The notes beneath the pieces are model-generated. The model saw only the letters and a program-made list of their open reading frames with translations, was not told the origin of the DNA and did not search any database. DNA of 64,000 nucleotides from an uncultured Paracoccaceae bacterium (GTDB lineage Bacteria > Pseudomonadota > Alphaproteobacteria > Rhodobacterales > Rhodobacteraceae). Both the position numbers and the translations under genes were made by a program. The stretch is taken from assembly GCA_947493255.1 (NCBI GenBank), contig CANLQK010000006.1:1-64000 (forward strand). Direction: 5' to 3'. Below, piece after piece: positions 55,121 to 63,451 of the stretch. Numbering within the stretch: the stretch's first letter is position 1; each line of letters starts with the position of its first letter.

Positions 55121-55570
55121 ATGAAGTCTTTATGGAACCGTCCCGGCGGAAAATTGATAATTGCGATCCTATCGATCTTGGCAGCGGGTGCTTTCGTGAT
55201 GGCAGCAGAACCGCTGTTCGGGCGACAAACGTTGGTTGTAGAGATTGAATGGATCGACGCAGTTGAGGAGTGCTCAGGTAGCGGCGGGAAAGCCATATTC
55301 AATTCAAGGTCAGATGCACCAACACGATCCGGCGATAGCTATTGTGGGTTCATTCAGACTAGCCACGGTCTTATTCAACTTCCTGAAGACAGTTTCCTTT
55401 CTCAAGGGCCGCGAAAAGAAATGCTTCATATCTTGCGAGAGAACTGTAGCTTCGAAATTATCGTCGCGGGTTATGGCCTTGACCTATACGAAGGCCAGCC
55501 GCGCCATAACCGCGACCCCAAAACCCTACGTTCTATTGAACGGGTATTTGAATGCCGAGAAGCCAATTAG
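55121..55570 (+). CDS. Hypothetical membrane-anchored protein
   Basis: 149 residues. One N-terminal helix (about 11-30, KLIIAILSILAAGAFVMAA) with a basic preceding segment suggests a signal anchor or cleaved signal. The extracytoplasmic part has four cysteines (EECSGSGG, SYCGFIQ, ENCSFEII, FECREAN), probably disulfide-paired. It lies 12 bases after the MDR remnant and converges with the FAD dehydrogenase gene. The sequence looks more AT-rich than its neighbours (by eye). No family recognised. Confidence 0.6.
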   Translation: MKSLWNRPGGKLIIAILSILAAGAFVMAAEPLFGRQTLVVEIEWIDAVEECSGSGGKAIFNSRSDAPTRSGDSYCGFIQTSHGLIQLPEDSFLSQGPRKEMLHILRENCSFEIIVAGYGLDLYEGQPRHNRDPKTLRSIERVFECREAN

Positions 55571-55591
55571 GGCTGTTGCGAGGTTTTTTTG

Positions 55592-57241
55592 CTACCCCGC
55601 ACTTCTACCCGCAGCCCTGCCCGAAAAGATACAACCACCCAAGAATGTGCCTTCCAGCGAGTTGTAGCCGTGGTAGCCACCACCCCCGAAGCCGGAGGCT
55701 TCGCCTGCGGCATAGAGGCCTGCGATGGGGTTGCCTGCGGCGTCGATGGCTTGGCTGTTGAGGTCCGTTTGCAAGCCGCCCAGCGTTTTGCGGGTGATCA
55801 AGTTGAGGCGCACGGCGATGAGGGGGCCGTTGCCTTCATCGAGGAATTTATGCGGTTTGGCGGTGCGGATGAGCTTGTCGCCGCGGTAATGCCGCGCCGC
55901 TTGGATGGCGGTGATTTGCGGGTCTTTACTGAAGGGATTGTCGACTTGGGCGTCGCGGGCTTCGATCTGCGCGCGCAGGTGTGCCTCGTCGATCAGGTCG
56001 TCGTCGGTGATGCCGTTCATGCCTTTAACGAGGTCGACCAGATTGTCGGCAACGACGAAGTCCGCGCCGTGTTCCTTAAACGCCTCGACAGGACCGGTAG
56101 CGTTTTTGCCGGACAGGATACGTTCCTTTAGCACCTTGGACCATTTGGCCGATGTGAGGTCAGGGTTTTGTTCGGATCCTGAGAGGGCGAATTCCTTTTT
56201 GATGACCTTTTGGGTCAACACGAACCAGCTGTAGTCGAAGCCGGTGTCGAGGATCGCTTTGAAGGTTCCGTTGGTGTCGAAACCAGGCATGGCGGGGGGC
56301 GCGAAGCGGTTGCCGCGCGCGTCGAACCATAGGGACGATGGGCCTGGTAGGATGCGGATGCCGTGGGCAGGCCAGATCGGGTCCCAGTTTTTGACGCCTT
56401 CGGTGTAGAACCACAGACGGTCGCGGTTGATGACGTGGCCGCCTGCGTCCTCGGTGATGCCGATCATGCGGCCATCGACGTGGGCTGGCACGCCGGAGAG
56501 CATGTTTTTCGGGGCGGGGCCAAGACGTTCCGTGGGCCAGACTTTGCGGATGAGGTCGAAGTTGCCACCGATGCCGCCAGAGGCGACGATCACCGCGTCG
56601 GCATCGACGCGGAACTCGCCCACAGCGTCGCGGTTGGTTTGCGCACCTTGGACGGCGTTATCGGGGGCAAGGGTTGTGCCGGACACACCGACAGCCGCGC
56701 CGTTTTGCATTTCCAACCGGTCGACTTGGTGACGATGCAGATAGGTAATGCGGCCCGCGTCGCGGTGTTCGTTGCAGCGGCGGATAAAGTGTTCGAGCAC
56801 ACCGGGGCCGGTGCCCCATGTGATGTGGAAACGGGGTACGGAATTGCCGTGGCCCATGGCGTCGGACCCGCCGCGTTCGGCCCAGCCCACAACGGGGAAC
56901 CAACGCAGGCCCATGTCGTGCAGCCACGGGCGCATTTCGCCTGCCGCGAAGTCGAGATATTTTTCGGCCCATTGGCGTGGGTAGTTGTCTTCGGGTCGAT
57001 CAAATTGCGCCGACCCCATCCAGTCGTTCAGGGCCAGTTCGTGGCTGTCTTTGATGCCCATGCGCCGCTGTTCGGGGGTATCGACCATGAACAGGCCGCC
57101 AAGGGACCAATGGGCCTGACCGCCAAGGTTTTGCGGGCCTTCTTGGTCTACGATCACGACCCTTTTGCCGCGATCCCCAAGTTCAGCGGCGGCGGCAAGA
57201 CCAGCAAGGCCTGCGCCCACAACAACGACATCTGTTTTCAT
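55592..57241 (-). CDS. FAD-binding dehydrogenase (3-ketosteroid dehydrogenase-like)
   Basis: 549 residues from the ATG at 57241, which overlaps the transporter stop as ATGA. N-terminal FAD motif VVVVGAGLAGLAAAAELGDRGKRVVIVDQE, a flavoprotein-2 (fumarate reductase/KsdD-like) insertion, ASGGIGGNFDLIRKVWP, and the C-terminal GLYAAGEASGFGGGGYHGYNSLEGTFLGGCIFSGRAAG. It oxidises or reduces a C-C bond; steroid, urocanate and dicarboxylate substrates are known for the family. Coupling to a BASS transporter suggests that it acts on the imported substrate. Function not settled. Confidence 0.88.
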   Translation of the reverse strand: MKTDVVVVGAGLAGLAAAAELGDRGKRVVIVDQEGPQNLGGQAHWSLGGLFMVDTPEQRRMGIKDSHELALNDWMGSAQFDRPEDNYPRQWAEKYLDFAAGEMRPWLHDMGLRWFPVVGWAERGGSDAMGHGNSVPRFHITWGTGPGVLEHFIRRCNEHRDAGRITYLHRHQVDRLEMQNGAAVGVSGTTLAPDNAVQGAQTNRDAVGEFRVDADAVIVASGGIGGNFDLIRKVWPTERLGPAPKNMLSGVPAHVDGRMIGITEDAGGHVINRDRLWFYTEGVKNWDPIWPAHGIRILPGPSSLWFDARGNRFAPPAMPGFDTNGTFKAILDTGFDYSWFVLTQKVIKKEFALSGSEQNPDLTSAKWSKVLKERILSGKNATGPVEAFKEHGADFVVADNLVDLVKGMNGITDDDLIDEAHLRAQIEARDAQVDNPFSKDPQITAIQAARHYRGDKLIRTAKPHKFLDEGNGPLIAVRLNLITRKTLGGLQTDLNSQAIDAAGNPIAGLYAAGEASGFGGGGYHGYNSLEGTFLGGCIFSGRAAGRSAG

Positions 57242-58101
57242 GAATTGCGGCTCCGTAACCAAAGGACGAATGGGATGGCGGTGACATACATGATCACGCC
57301 GTACATGGCGGACGGCAGACCAATGGTGGGGATGCCGTTTGTGGCGCCCACGATCAGCGGCGCGAGGGTGATGCCGAGGCTGCCGTTTTGGATGCCGACC
57401 TCGATGGAGATGGTTTTACGCTCGCGCCATGTGAGCCCCAGCGCCGTGGCGATCAACAGGCCGCCGATCATGGTCGAAAGGTTCAAGGTCAGCAGCGCAG
57501 GTGCGAGGGTGCCTGCATTTTCCGTAAGAAGGCCCCAGTTCGACGCGATGGCCGCGAGGATGATGAGGACGAAAAGCACAGACGCGATTTTGATGAGGGT
57601 TGGTTCGAGACGGTCCGCAAGTGGGGTTGCGAAATGGCGCAGGACCATCCCAAGGATAACGGGCAACATGGTGAGCAAGAACATCGCGAGGGCAAGGGAC
57701 GTGACCGAAACGTCGGGGGCCGCTTCGCCCATGAAATGCACAACGGCCCAGCTGATCATGATCGGAACGGTGAGGATTGAGGCGAGAGACATGAGCGCCG
57801 TGAGCGACACCGACAGCGCCACATCACCACCCGCCAAACGCGACACTACGTTGGACGTAACACCACCAGGGCAGAGTGCGATGAGCATGACCCCTGCGGC
57901 GATGGCGCCGGAAAGGCCGAACGCCATGATGATCAGGTAGGCCATGACAGGCAGCAGCACGAGCTGACAGGTGGCGCCGATAGCGAAGACCCAGCCCCGT
58001 TCGGCCACGCGTTTGAAGTCGGCCAATGTAAGGCCAATGCCGAGGCTGAACATGATGATTGCCAGCGATAGCGGCAGCACGACGTTTACCAGAATATCCA
58101 T
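57238..58101 (-). CDS. Bile acid:sodium symporter (BASS) family protein
   Basis: 287 residues with about nine helices and the BASS sodium-site region LIALCPGGVTSNVVSRLAGGDVALSVSLTALMS. Bacterial members transport bile acids, keto acids or other organic anions with sodium. Upstream of and overlapping the FAD dehydrogenase gene by four bases, so the two form a two-gene unit. Which anion is moved cannot be told from the sequence. Confidence 0.9.
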   Translation of the reverse strand: MDILVNVVLPLSLAIIMFSLGIGLTLADFKRVAERGWVFAIGATCQLVLLPVMAYLIIMAFGLSGAIAAGVMLIALCPGGVTSNVVSRLAGGDVALSVSLTALMSLASILTVPIMISWAVVHFMGEAAPDVSVTSLALAMFLLTMLPVILGMVLRHFATPLADRLEPTLIKIASVLFVLIILAAIASNWGLLTENAGTLAPALLTLNLSTMIGGLLIATALGLTWRERKTISIEVGIQNGSLGITLAPLIVGATNGIPTIGLPSAMYGVIMYVTAIPFVLWLRSRNS

Positions 58102-58334
58102 TGATCCCCTCCCAAGGCGTTGACGTTGAGGGCATCATAGCGGGTGGGGTTGTTCAAGGGGAGTGGCAGTGTGACGGTGCGTTAGGGTTTGGGTTTCTCT
58201 AGCAAGGGCGTGCTTGGCGGAGGCTTTGATCCGGAAACATGACGCCGGAACCACACTTGTGAGCAACGAATATCGGCCCCGCGCCCTCTTTGCATCTTGC
58301 TGCAGGAAGCCCCAACACTTGCTGTCGCACAATT

Positions 58335-58371
58335 TGACATTGTGCTTGTCAATATGACAAGTATAATGTCA
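58335..58371 (+). promoter_or_regulatory. Two MarR-type palindromes over the marR promoter
   Basis: Two copies of TGACA-N7-TGTCA occur at 58335-58351 and 58355-58371 with centres 20 bases apart; between them CTTGTCA-ATA-TGACAAG (58345-58361) is a third perfect palindrome made of the inner arms. A consensus TATAAT lies at 58362-58367 inside the second copy, followed six bases later by the ATG at 58374. There is no ribosome site, so the message is probably leaderless and autorepressed by the MarR protein. The rest of the 272-base gap (58102-58334) shows nothing else. Confidence 0.8.
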
Positions 58372-58373
58372 TT

Positions 58374-58820
58374 ATGAAAACAGAACACCTTCACCAACTT
58401 ATTTGGATGTCACGCCCTTTAATGCAGGCCGCTGAAGCCTGCGTTGAAGCTGGTCTGGTTGGAACCGATCTTACTGTCCGGATGCGCGCCGTTCTGGAGA
58501 TGCTGGACAAATATGGAGAGCAGACCGTTCCAGAGATTGCGGCAAGGCTCGAAATTAAGCGGCAATACGTCCAGATAATGTGCAACGAAACGCGCGAGTC
58601 CGGTTTCATTGAGCAACGTGCAAATCCGCGTCATAAACGTTCACCTATCATGGCTCTGACGGATCGCGGCCGCACGGTAATCAAAGACATCATTTCCAGA
58701 GAGATGACGCTTATGGAGGAGGTCGGTGGAGACTTAAGCGATGAAGACATTGCTACCGCGCTTAGGGTTGTACGCGCGGTAACGGACAGTTTGAAGCAAG
58801 AAGCAGGAGAGACAGAATGA
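58374..58820 (+). CDS. MarR family transcriptional regulator
   Basis: 148 residues. Winged-helix core: TVRMRAVLEMLDKYGEQTVPEIAARLEIKRQYVQIMCNETRESGFIEQRANPRHKRSPIMALTDRGR, with the wing basic segment NPRHKR. It presumably represses its own promoter through the palindromes immediately upstream. It overlaps the isochorismatase gene by four bases, so that enzyme is the probable regulated function. Inducer unknown. Confidence 0.9.
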   Translation: MKTEHLHQLIWMSRPLMQAAEACVEAGLVGTDLTVRMRAVLEMLDKYGEQTVPEIAARLEIKRQYVQIMCNETRESGFIEQRANPRHKRSPIMALTDRGRTVIKDIISREMTLMEEVGGDLSDEDIATALRVVRAVTDSLKQEAGETE

Positions 58821-59437
58821 TCTTTGGCTATATCTTGGTATCTATGGCCCTCCTCATTGTACTCTGGCTTGGCACTGGGATTAGACGCATCGGTTCGGTG
58901 AGTGTTGGAGCCCCCATACGGCAACGAGATGGATCAGCGCTGCTGCTCATTGATCTGCAATCCGTTTTCTGGGACCGCGGTCCTTATTCGGAGGCCGCGA
59001 AAAACACCGCGGCGGCGGCGATTTTCAAGGACGTAGAAGCGGCGCGCGCGCAAAACCATCCAGTTATTGCTGTACGTCAGGAATGGTCGATCCCATCAAC
59101 GAAGGCTGTGGCCAAACTCGCCATGAAGGGACAGGCGATAGAGGGCAGTGAGGGGACAGAGGTTGCGGAGGTTTTCGCCTCCCTCCCTGATCATGTCATT
59201 GTGAAACGGGTACAGGATGCGTTTGAAACAGGCGAGCTCGACGCCCTTCTGGAACGCCTCGGCGTGGGCCGCCTTCGGATCGTGGGTTTGGATTTCAACT
59301 ATTGTGTGCAGAAGACGGCGCTGGCGGCTAGAAATCGCGGATATGACGTCACTGTCGTAAAAGATGGAACTCTTTCAGCGGCGCCGACGGAGGCTGCTGA
59401 AAAACGGATGTCGGCAGCGGGTGTGATTGTCTCGTGA
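58817..59437 (+). CDS. Membrane-anchored isochorismatase-family hydrolase
   Basis: 206 residues. One N-terminal helix (about 3-20, a signal anchor) precedes a full cysteine-hydrolase domain with catalytic Asp46 (LLLIDLQ), Lys130 (VIVKRVQDAFE) and Cys163 (DFNYCVQKTAL). Family members hydrolyse isochorismate, nicotinamide, N-carbamoyl compounds or amides. The anchor is unusual for a family that is mostly cytoplasmic. Regulated with marR by overlap; substrate unknown. Confidence 0.85.
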   Translation: MIFGYILVSMALLIVLWLGTGIRRIGSVSVGAPIRQRDGSALLLIDLQSVFWDRGPYSEAAKNTAAAAIFKDVEAARAQNHPVIAVRQEWSIPSTKAVAKLAMKGQAIEGSEGTEVAEVFASLPDHVIVKRVQDAFETGELDALLERLGVGRLRIVGLDFNYCVQKTALAARNRGYDVTVVKDGTLSAAPTEAAEKRMSAAGVIVS

Positions 59438-59490
59438 ACGAATATTGTCTCTGAAAGAGCGAACCGCAAAAGGTCTCACTCAAAGGGTCA

Positions 59491-62400
59491 TTAAGCCACC
59501 ATTGTTTCGGCGGCTTTCAGGTCGACCGACACCAATTGGCTAACGCCCTGTTCGCCCATGGTGACACCGAACAGGCGGTCCATGCGGGCCATGGTGACGG
59601 CGTGGTGGGTGATGATGAGGAAGCGCGTGTTGGTGCGGCGCGTCATCTCATCAAGCAGGTCGCAGAAACGGGTGACGTTGGCATCATCAAGCGGGGCGTC
59701 GACCTCGTCGAGCACACAGATGGGGGCTGGGTTCGCGAGGAACACCGCGAAGATCAGCGCCAGCGCAGTAAGGGTTTGTTCCCCACCTGACAGAAGGCTG
59801 AGGGTGCTGAGCTTTTTGCCCGGAGGTTGGCAGAGGATTTCGAGGCCAGCGTCAAGCGGATCGTCAGCTTCGACCATGACTAGTTTTGCCTCGCCGCCAC
59901 CGAACAGGTGTTGGAACAAGGTGCCGAAACTTTCGTTGACCTGTTCGAACGCTGTCAAAAGACGTTCGCGGCCTTCTTTATTCAACGCTGCGATACCGGT
60001 GCGCAGGGCGCGAATGGCGTCTTCTAGGTCGGTCTTTTCTTTGACGAGCAGGTCGTGTTCTTCTTGGACTTCTTTGGCGTCTTCTTCGGCACGCAGGTTC
60101 ACTGCGCCCAGCGCGTCACGTTGGCGTTTCAGACGGTTCACATCGTTTTCGATCGCTTCGGACGCGGGCATTTTGTCCGGATCAACGTCTAGCGTTTCGA
60201 GCAAATTGTCGGGCGTGGTTTCGAGCGCTTCCATGATGCGTTCGACCGCGGCCTGTGTCGTTTCTTTGGCGGCGTCGGAACGGGCTTCGGAGCGGGCGCG
60301 GGATTCACGGGCTTCGGAGGCAAGACGTTCGGCGTCGCGTTCGGTTACGGTGGCTTCGCGCAGGGCGGTTTCACCAAGGGCGAGGACGTCTGCGGCGGCG
60401 GCGCGGCGGGTTTCGGCATCGTCCGTGGCATCGGCGAGTTCTTCGCGTTTGTAGGCGATGTCTTCGGGCGCAAGAAGCGCGTCTTCGAGTTCGGACTGGG
60501 ATGTTTCTTTGCGGTCCAACAATTCGGCGGTACGTTTGTTGGCCGTTTCAAGACGGTGTTTCCAGCCGCTGATTTCTTTGGTGATTTCTTGGCTGCGTTT
60601 GGTGCGCGCTTCGCCTTCGCGGCGGACTTCGTCGAAGTTAGACCGCTTTGCCATCATGGTCATGCGGGCGGCTTCGACTGTCATTTTGACGTCTTCGACA
60701 GCGGCACGCGCATCGTCGAGGTTCGCGAGGCCTTTGGCTGTTGCTTCGGCCTCGGTTAGGGCTTTGCGGGCCGACATGGCCTCTTCTTCGTGACGGCTTA
60801 CGGCGAGGCCGGAGCTGTCGAGTTTGGATTCGGCCAAGTTGCGGTCGGCTTCGGCGCGAGACAGGGCGCGGTTTGCATCGGCCACGGCGGTGTCGGCAGC
60901 GCGGCGGGCAATACGTGCAGTTTTGTCGGCTTCGGCCAATTCGGACAGACGCGTGGTCAGCATTTCGTGGGCTTGGACCATGCCATCGGCACGGGCCAAC
61001 GCATCGTTGAGGTCCTTTTTCAGGCCTTCGAGACGGTTGAGTTGTTGCAGACGTAGGGCGGCGGCAGAGGGGGCGTCTTCGGCCGCAGCGCGGAACCCGT
61101 CCCAACGCCAAAGGTCACCTTCGAGGCTGACGAGACGTTGGCCGGGTTTGAGGTCTTTTTGCAGTTTGGCACCATCGGCGGCATCGACCAGACCCACCTG
61201 CCCCATGCGACGCACCAGCACCTCTGGCACGGAGACATAATTGGTCAGGGCTTTGACGCCTTCGGGCAGCAGTTGCGGCTGGCTGTAGCCGGCCAGTGCA
61301 ACCCAACCAGACCCCATATCGGGGGTGACGGCTGGCGCCTTTAGGTCGTCGGACAGCGCGGCACCGAGGGCCTTTTCGTAGCCGCCTTCGACGCGAAGTT
61401 GGTCGAGGATTTGGCTGCCTTCGGAACTGTCACGATCGACGAGTTTGGACAGCGCGGCTGTTTCCGCACGAAGGGCGTTTGCCTCGCCTTCAGCCTCTGA
61501 TCGCAGCGCGCGTGCGTCGGCTTCGCGCGACTGGGTGTCGGCACGGGCGGCTTCGGCTTCTTGAAGGACGTCTTCGGCGTTTTCGGCTGTGGCCCGCGCG
61601 ATTTCTTCCGCTTCTTCGGCACGTTCGAAGTCGGCCGCGGCGCGTTCTAATGCCGCTTGTGCGTCGGCCCTAGTGGCTTGGGCGCGCTGGGCGTCGGCTT
61701 CGTTTTTCTCTAGCGTTTTACGGTAGTCGTCGATCAGACGTTGGGCGGATTGGTGACGTGCGGCAAGGCGTGCCACGTCTTCTGTCATTTCGCTAAGGTC
61801 GGTTTCACGGTCCGCAAGGATTTGCGCACCATCCGTCGAAGCGTGGCGTGCTTCTTCCAGGCGGTCTTCGTGACCTGCGTGTGCCTTGGCGATTTCGGTG
61901 GCTTCCCATTCCAGACGTTCAATGGTTTCGCCCGCGTCTTTGTTCAATTCGCCTTCGCGGTCCATGTCACGGACCAGTTGTTCGATGCGGTTGGTCAGGG
62001 TTTCGATGGTTTGTTTGGCGCGGGCTTCTTGGTCGGCCAAGGTGTCGCGTTGAACGTGGAGACGTTGCAGCACGGCTGCTGCGATTGCTTCTTCTTCGCG
62101 CAGGGGCGGAAGGGCGTCTTCGGCGGTTTGGCGGGCCTTGGCAGATTGACGCGCCGCCGTTTCGGCAGACGCCGCGGCGGTCGTACGTTCGCGCAGTTCA
62201 TCCATTGCGGCGGCACGAGCTTCGTCGGCTTCTTTCCAACGGCGGTATAACAGCAGGCCTTCGGATTGGCGCAGGTCGTCGCCGATGGCGCGATAGCGGG
62301 CGGCCTGACGGGCCTGCCGCGCGAGCTGGCCCAACTGGCTGGCCAATTGTTCGATCACATCATCGACGCGGGCGAGGTTTTGTTCGGAGCCCTTGAGTTT

Positions 62401-62946
62401 TAGTTCCGCCTCGTGGCGACGTTGATACAGGCCGGAGATGCCTGCGGCCTCTTCCAAGATACGACGGCGCGCTTTGGGTTTGGAATTGATCAGTTCGGAG
62501 ATTTGACCCTGACGTACCAGCGCAGGAGAGTGCGCACCGGTGGAGGCATCTGCGAACAGCATCTGCACATCGCGGGCGCGCACATCTTTTGCGCCGACTT
62601 TATAGGCAGAGCCAACATCGCGGGTGATGCGACGCACGATTTCCAGCTTATCACTGTCGTTAAAGGCCGCAGGCGCGAGACGTTCGCCATTGTCGATTTC
62701 GAGCGAAACTTCGGCGAAGTTGCGGGCAGGACGTGTGGACGCACCAGCAAAAATCACGTCTTCCATGCCGCCGCCACGCATGGCTTTAGGGCGGTTTTCG
62801 CCCATGACCCAACGCAACGCTTCGAGGAGGTTAGATTTGCCGCAGCCGTTTGGACCCACCACGCCTGTCAGCCCGTCCTGAATGATCAGGTCGGTCGGGT
62901 CGACGAAGCTTTTAAAGCCATTCAGGCGAAGGCGGGAAAACCGCAT
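59491..62946 (-). CDS. smc: Chromosome segregation protein SMC
   Basis: 1151 residues: Walker A GPNGCGKSN (31-39), long coiled coils (about 170-480 and 640-990) broken by a hinge (about 500-620, EGGYEKALGAALSDDLKAPA), and the C-terminal ABC signature LSLLSGGEQTLTALALIF with Walker B CVLDEVDAPLDDANV. SMC with ScpAB organises and separates sister chromosomes. No other gene is close on the same strand. Confidence 0.97.
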   Translation of the reverse strand: MRFSRLRLNGFKSFVDPTDLIIQDGLTGVVGPNGCGKSNLLEALRWVMGENRPKAMRGGGMEDVIFAGASTRPARNFAEVSLEIDNGERLAPAAFNDSDKLEIVRRITRDVGSAYKVGAKDVRARDVQMLFADASTGAHSPALVRQGQISELINSKPKARRRILEEAAGISGLYQRRHEAELKLKGSEQNLARVDDVIEQLASQLGQLARQARQAARYRAIGDDLRQSEGLLLYRRWKEADEARAAAMDELRERTTAAASAETAARQSAKARQTAEDALPPLREEEAIAAAVLQRLHVQRDTLADQEARAKQTIETLTNRIEQLVRDMDREGELNKDAGETIERLEWEATEIAKAHAGHEDRLEEARHASTDGAQILADRETDLSEMTEDVARLAARHQSAQRLIDDYRKTLEKNEADAQRAQATRADAQAALERAAADFERAEEAEEIARATAENAEDVLQEAEAARADTQSREADARALRSEAEGEANALRAETAALSKLVDRDSSEGSQILDQLRVEGGYEKALGAALSDDLKAPAVTPDMGSGWVALAGYSQPQLLPEGVKALTNYVSVPEVLVRRMGQVGLVDAADGAKLQKDLKPGQRLVSLEGDLWRWDGFRAAAEDAPSAAALRLQQLNRLEGLKKDLNDALARADGMVQAHEMLTTRLSELAEADKTARIARRAADTAVADANRALSRAEADRNLAESKLDSSGLAVSRHEEEAMSARKALTEAEATAKGLANLDDARAAVEDVKMTVEAARMTMMAKRSNFDEVRREGEARTKRSQEITKEISGWKHRLETANKRTAELLDRKETSQSELEDALLAPEDIAYKREELADATDDAETRRAAAADVLALGETALREATVTERDAERLASEARESRARSEARSDAAKETTQAAVERIMEALETTPDNLLETLDVDPDKMPASEAIENDVNRLKRQRDALGAVNLRAEEDAKEVQEEHDLLVKEKTDLEDAIRALRTGIAALNKEGRERLLTAFEQVNESFGTLFQHLFGGGEAKLVMVEADDPLDAGLEILCQPPGKKLSTLSLLSGGEQTLTALALIFAVFLANPAPICVLDEVDAPLDDANVTRFCDLLDEMTRRTNTRFLIITHHAVTMARMDRLFGVTMGEQGVSQLVSVDLKAAETMVA

Positions 62947-63044
62947 GGGTTGCTCGTTTATGATTCTCTATCCGGCTTATATGCTGCGCGGTCAGGTACG
63001 TCTGAGTCAACGAACCCACACCGGATGTCGCGCAAAATAGGCGG

Positions 63045-63053
63045 TTATCCACA
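63045..63053 (+). promoter_or_regulatory. Perfect DnaA box upstream of smc
   Basis: TTATCCACA, the exact high-affinity DnaA box of E. coli, lies 99 bases before the smc start in the smc/cbiM intergenic region. Only one copy is seen, with no AT-rich unwinding element, so a titration or regulatory site is possible and an origin is not. Confidence 0.45.
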
Positions 63054-63208
63054 AGATATTGCGGATTTGGGCGGTGATTTGGGCAAAGCGGATCAATTGC
63101 CCCAACGGAGAACCTGCAGGGTTTTCACGGCGGCATTTCGTCGGATTCACACCAAATGTGCCGGAATCCGCCTTGACCCACCAACCCTACACGGCGCACA
63201 ACGGTGGT

Positions 63209-63404
63209 GCATGGTTCTTATCTGTGTGGCCAAGCCACGCAGGGGATCAAAAAGGGAATGTGGTGCGCGCCGATCCAAACAGGAGGTACAAAACCACAGC
63301 CGCCCCCGCGACTGTAAGCGGTGAGTGTGCGTTCATGACCACTGGGGCAACCCGGGAAGGGAACGCAAACCACGATGATCCGCGAGCCAGGAGACCTGCC
63401 ATGC
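63209..63404 (+). ncRNA. Cobalamin riboswitch upstream of cbiM
   Basis: The conserved blocks come in order: AAAGGGAATGTGGTGCG (63251-63267), the core ACAGCCGCCCCCGCGACTGT (63296-63315) and the B12 box AGCCAGGAGACCTGCC (63385-63400). A closing helix P1 can form between GCATGG (63209-63214) and CCATGC (63399-63404). A second GCATGG at 63436-63441 overlaps the cbiM ribosome region and could compete for CCATGC. Binding adenosylcobalamin should lower cbiM expression. Confidence 0.92.
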
Positions 63405-63416
63405 TAAATGAAACCC

Positions 63417-63434
63417 GCCGTCGGGGATGACGGC
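63417..63434 (+). other. Hairpin in riboswitch expression platform
   Basis: GCCGTC (63417-63422) and GACGGC (63429-63434) form a 6-bp stem with a GGGGAT loop, between the B12 box and the cbiM start at 63452. There is no T tract, so control of translation start is more likely than termination. Confidence 0.55.
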
Positions 63435-63451
63435 TGCATGGGATAGAAAAT

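Noticed and set aside
56363-57940. 525-codon open frame on the plus strand, antisense to the FAD dehydrogenase and the transporter genes
   Set aside because: It mirrors two well-supported genes, has no family resemblance, and its composition is that of a reverse-frame shadow.
62413-63324. 303-codon plus-strand frame running from smc into the riboswitch
   Set aside because: Overlaps smc antisense and the conserved B12 riboswitch; no homology or ribosome site.
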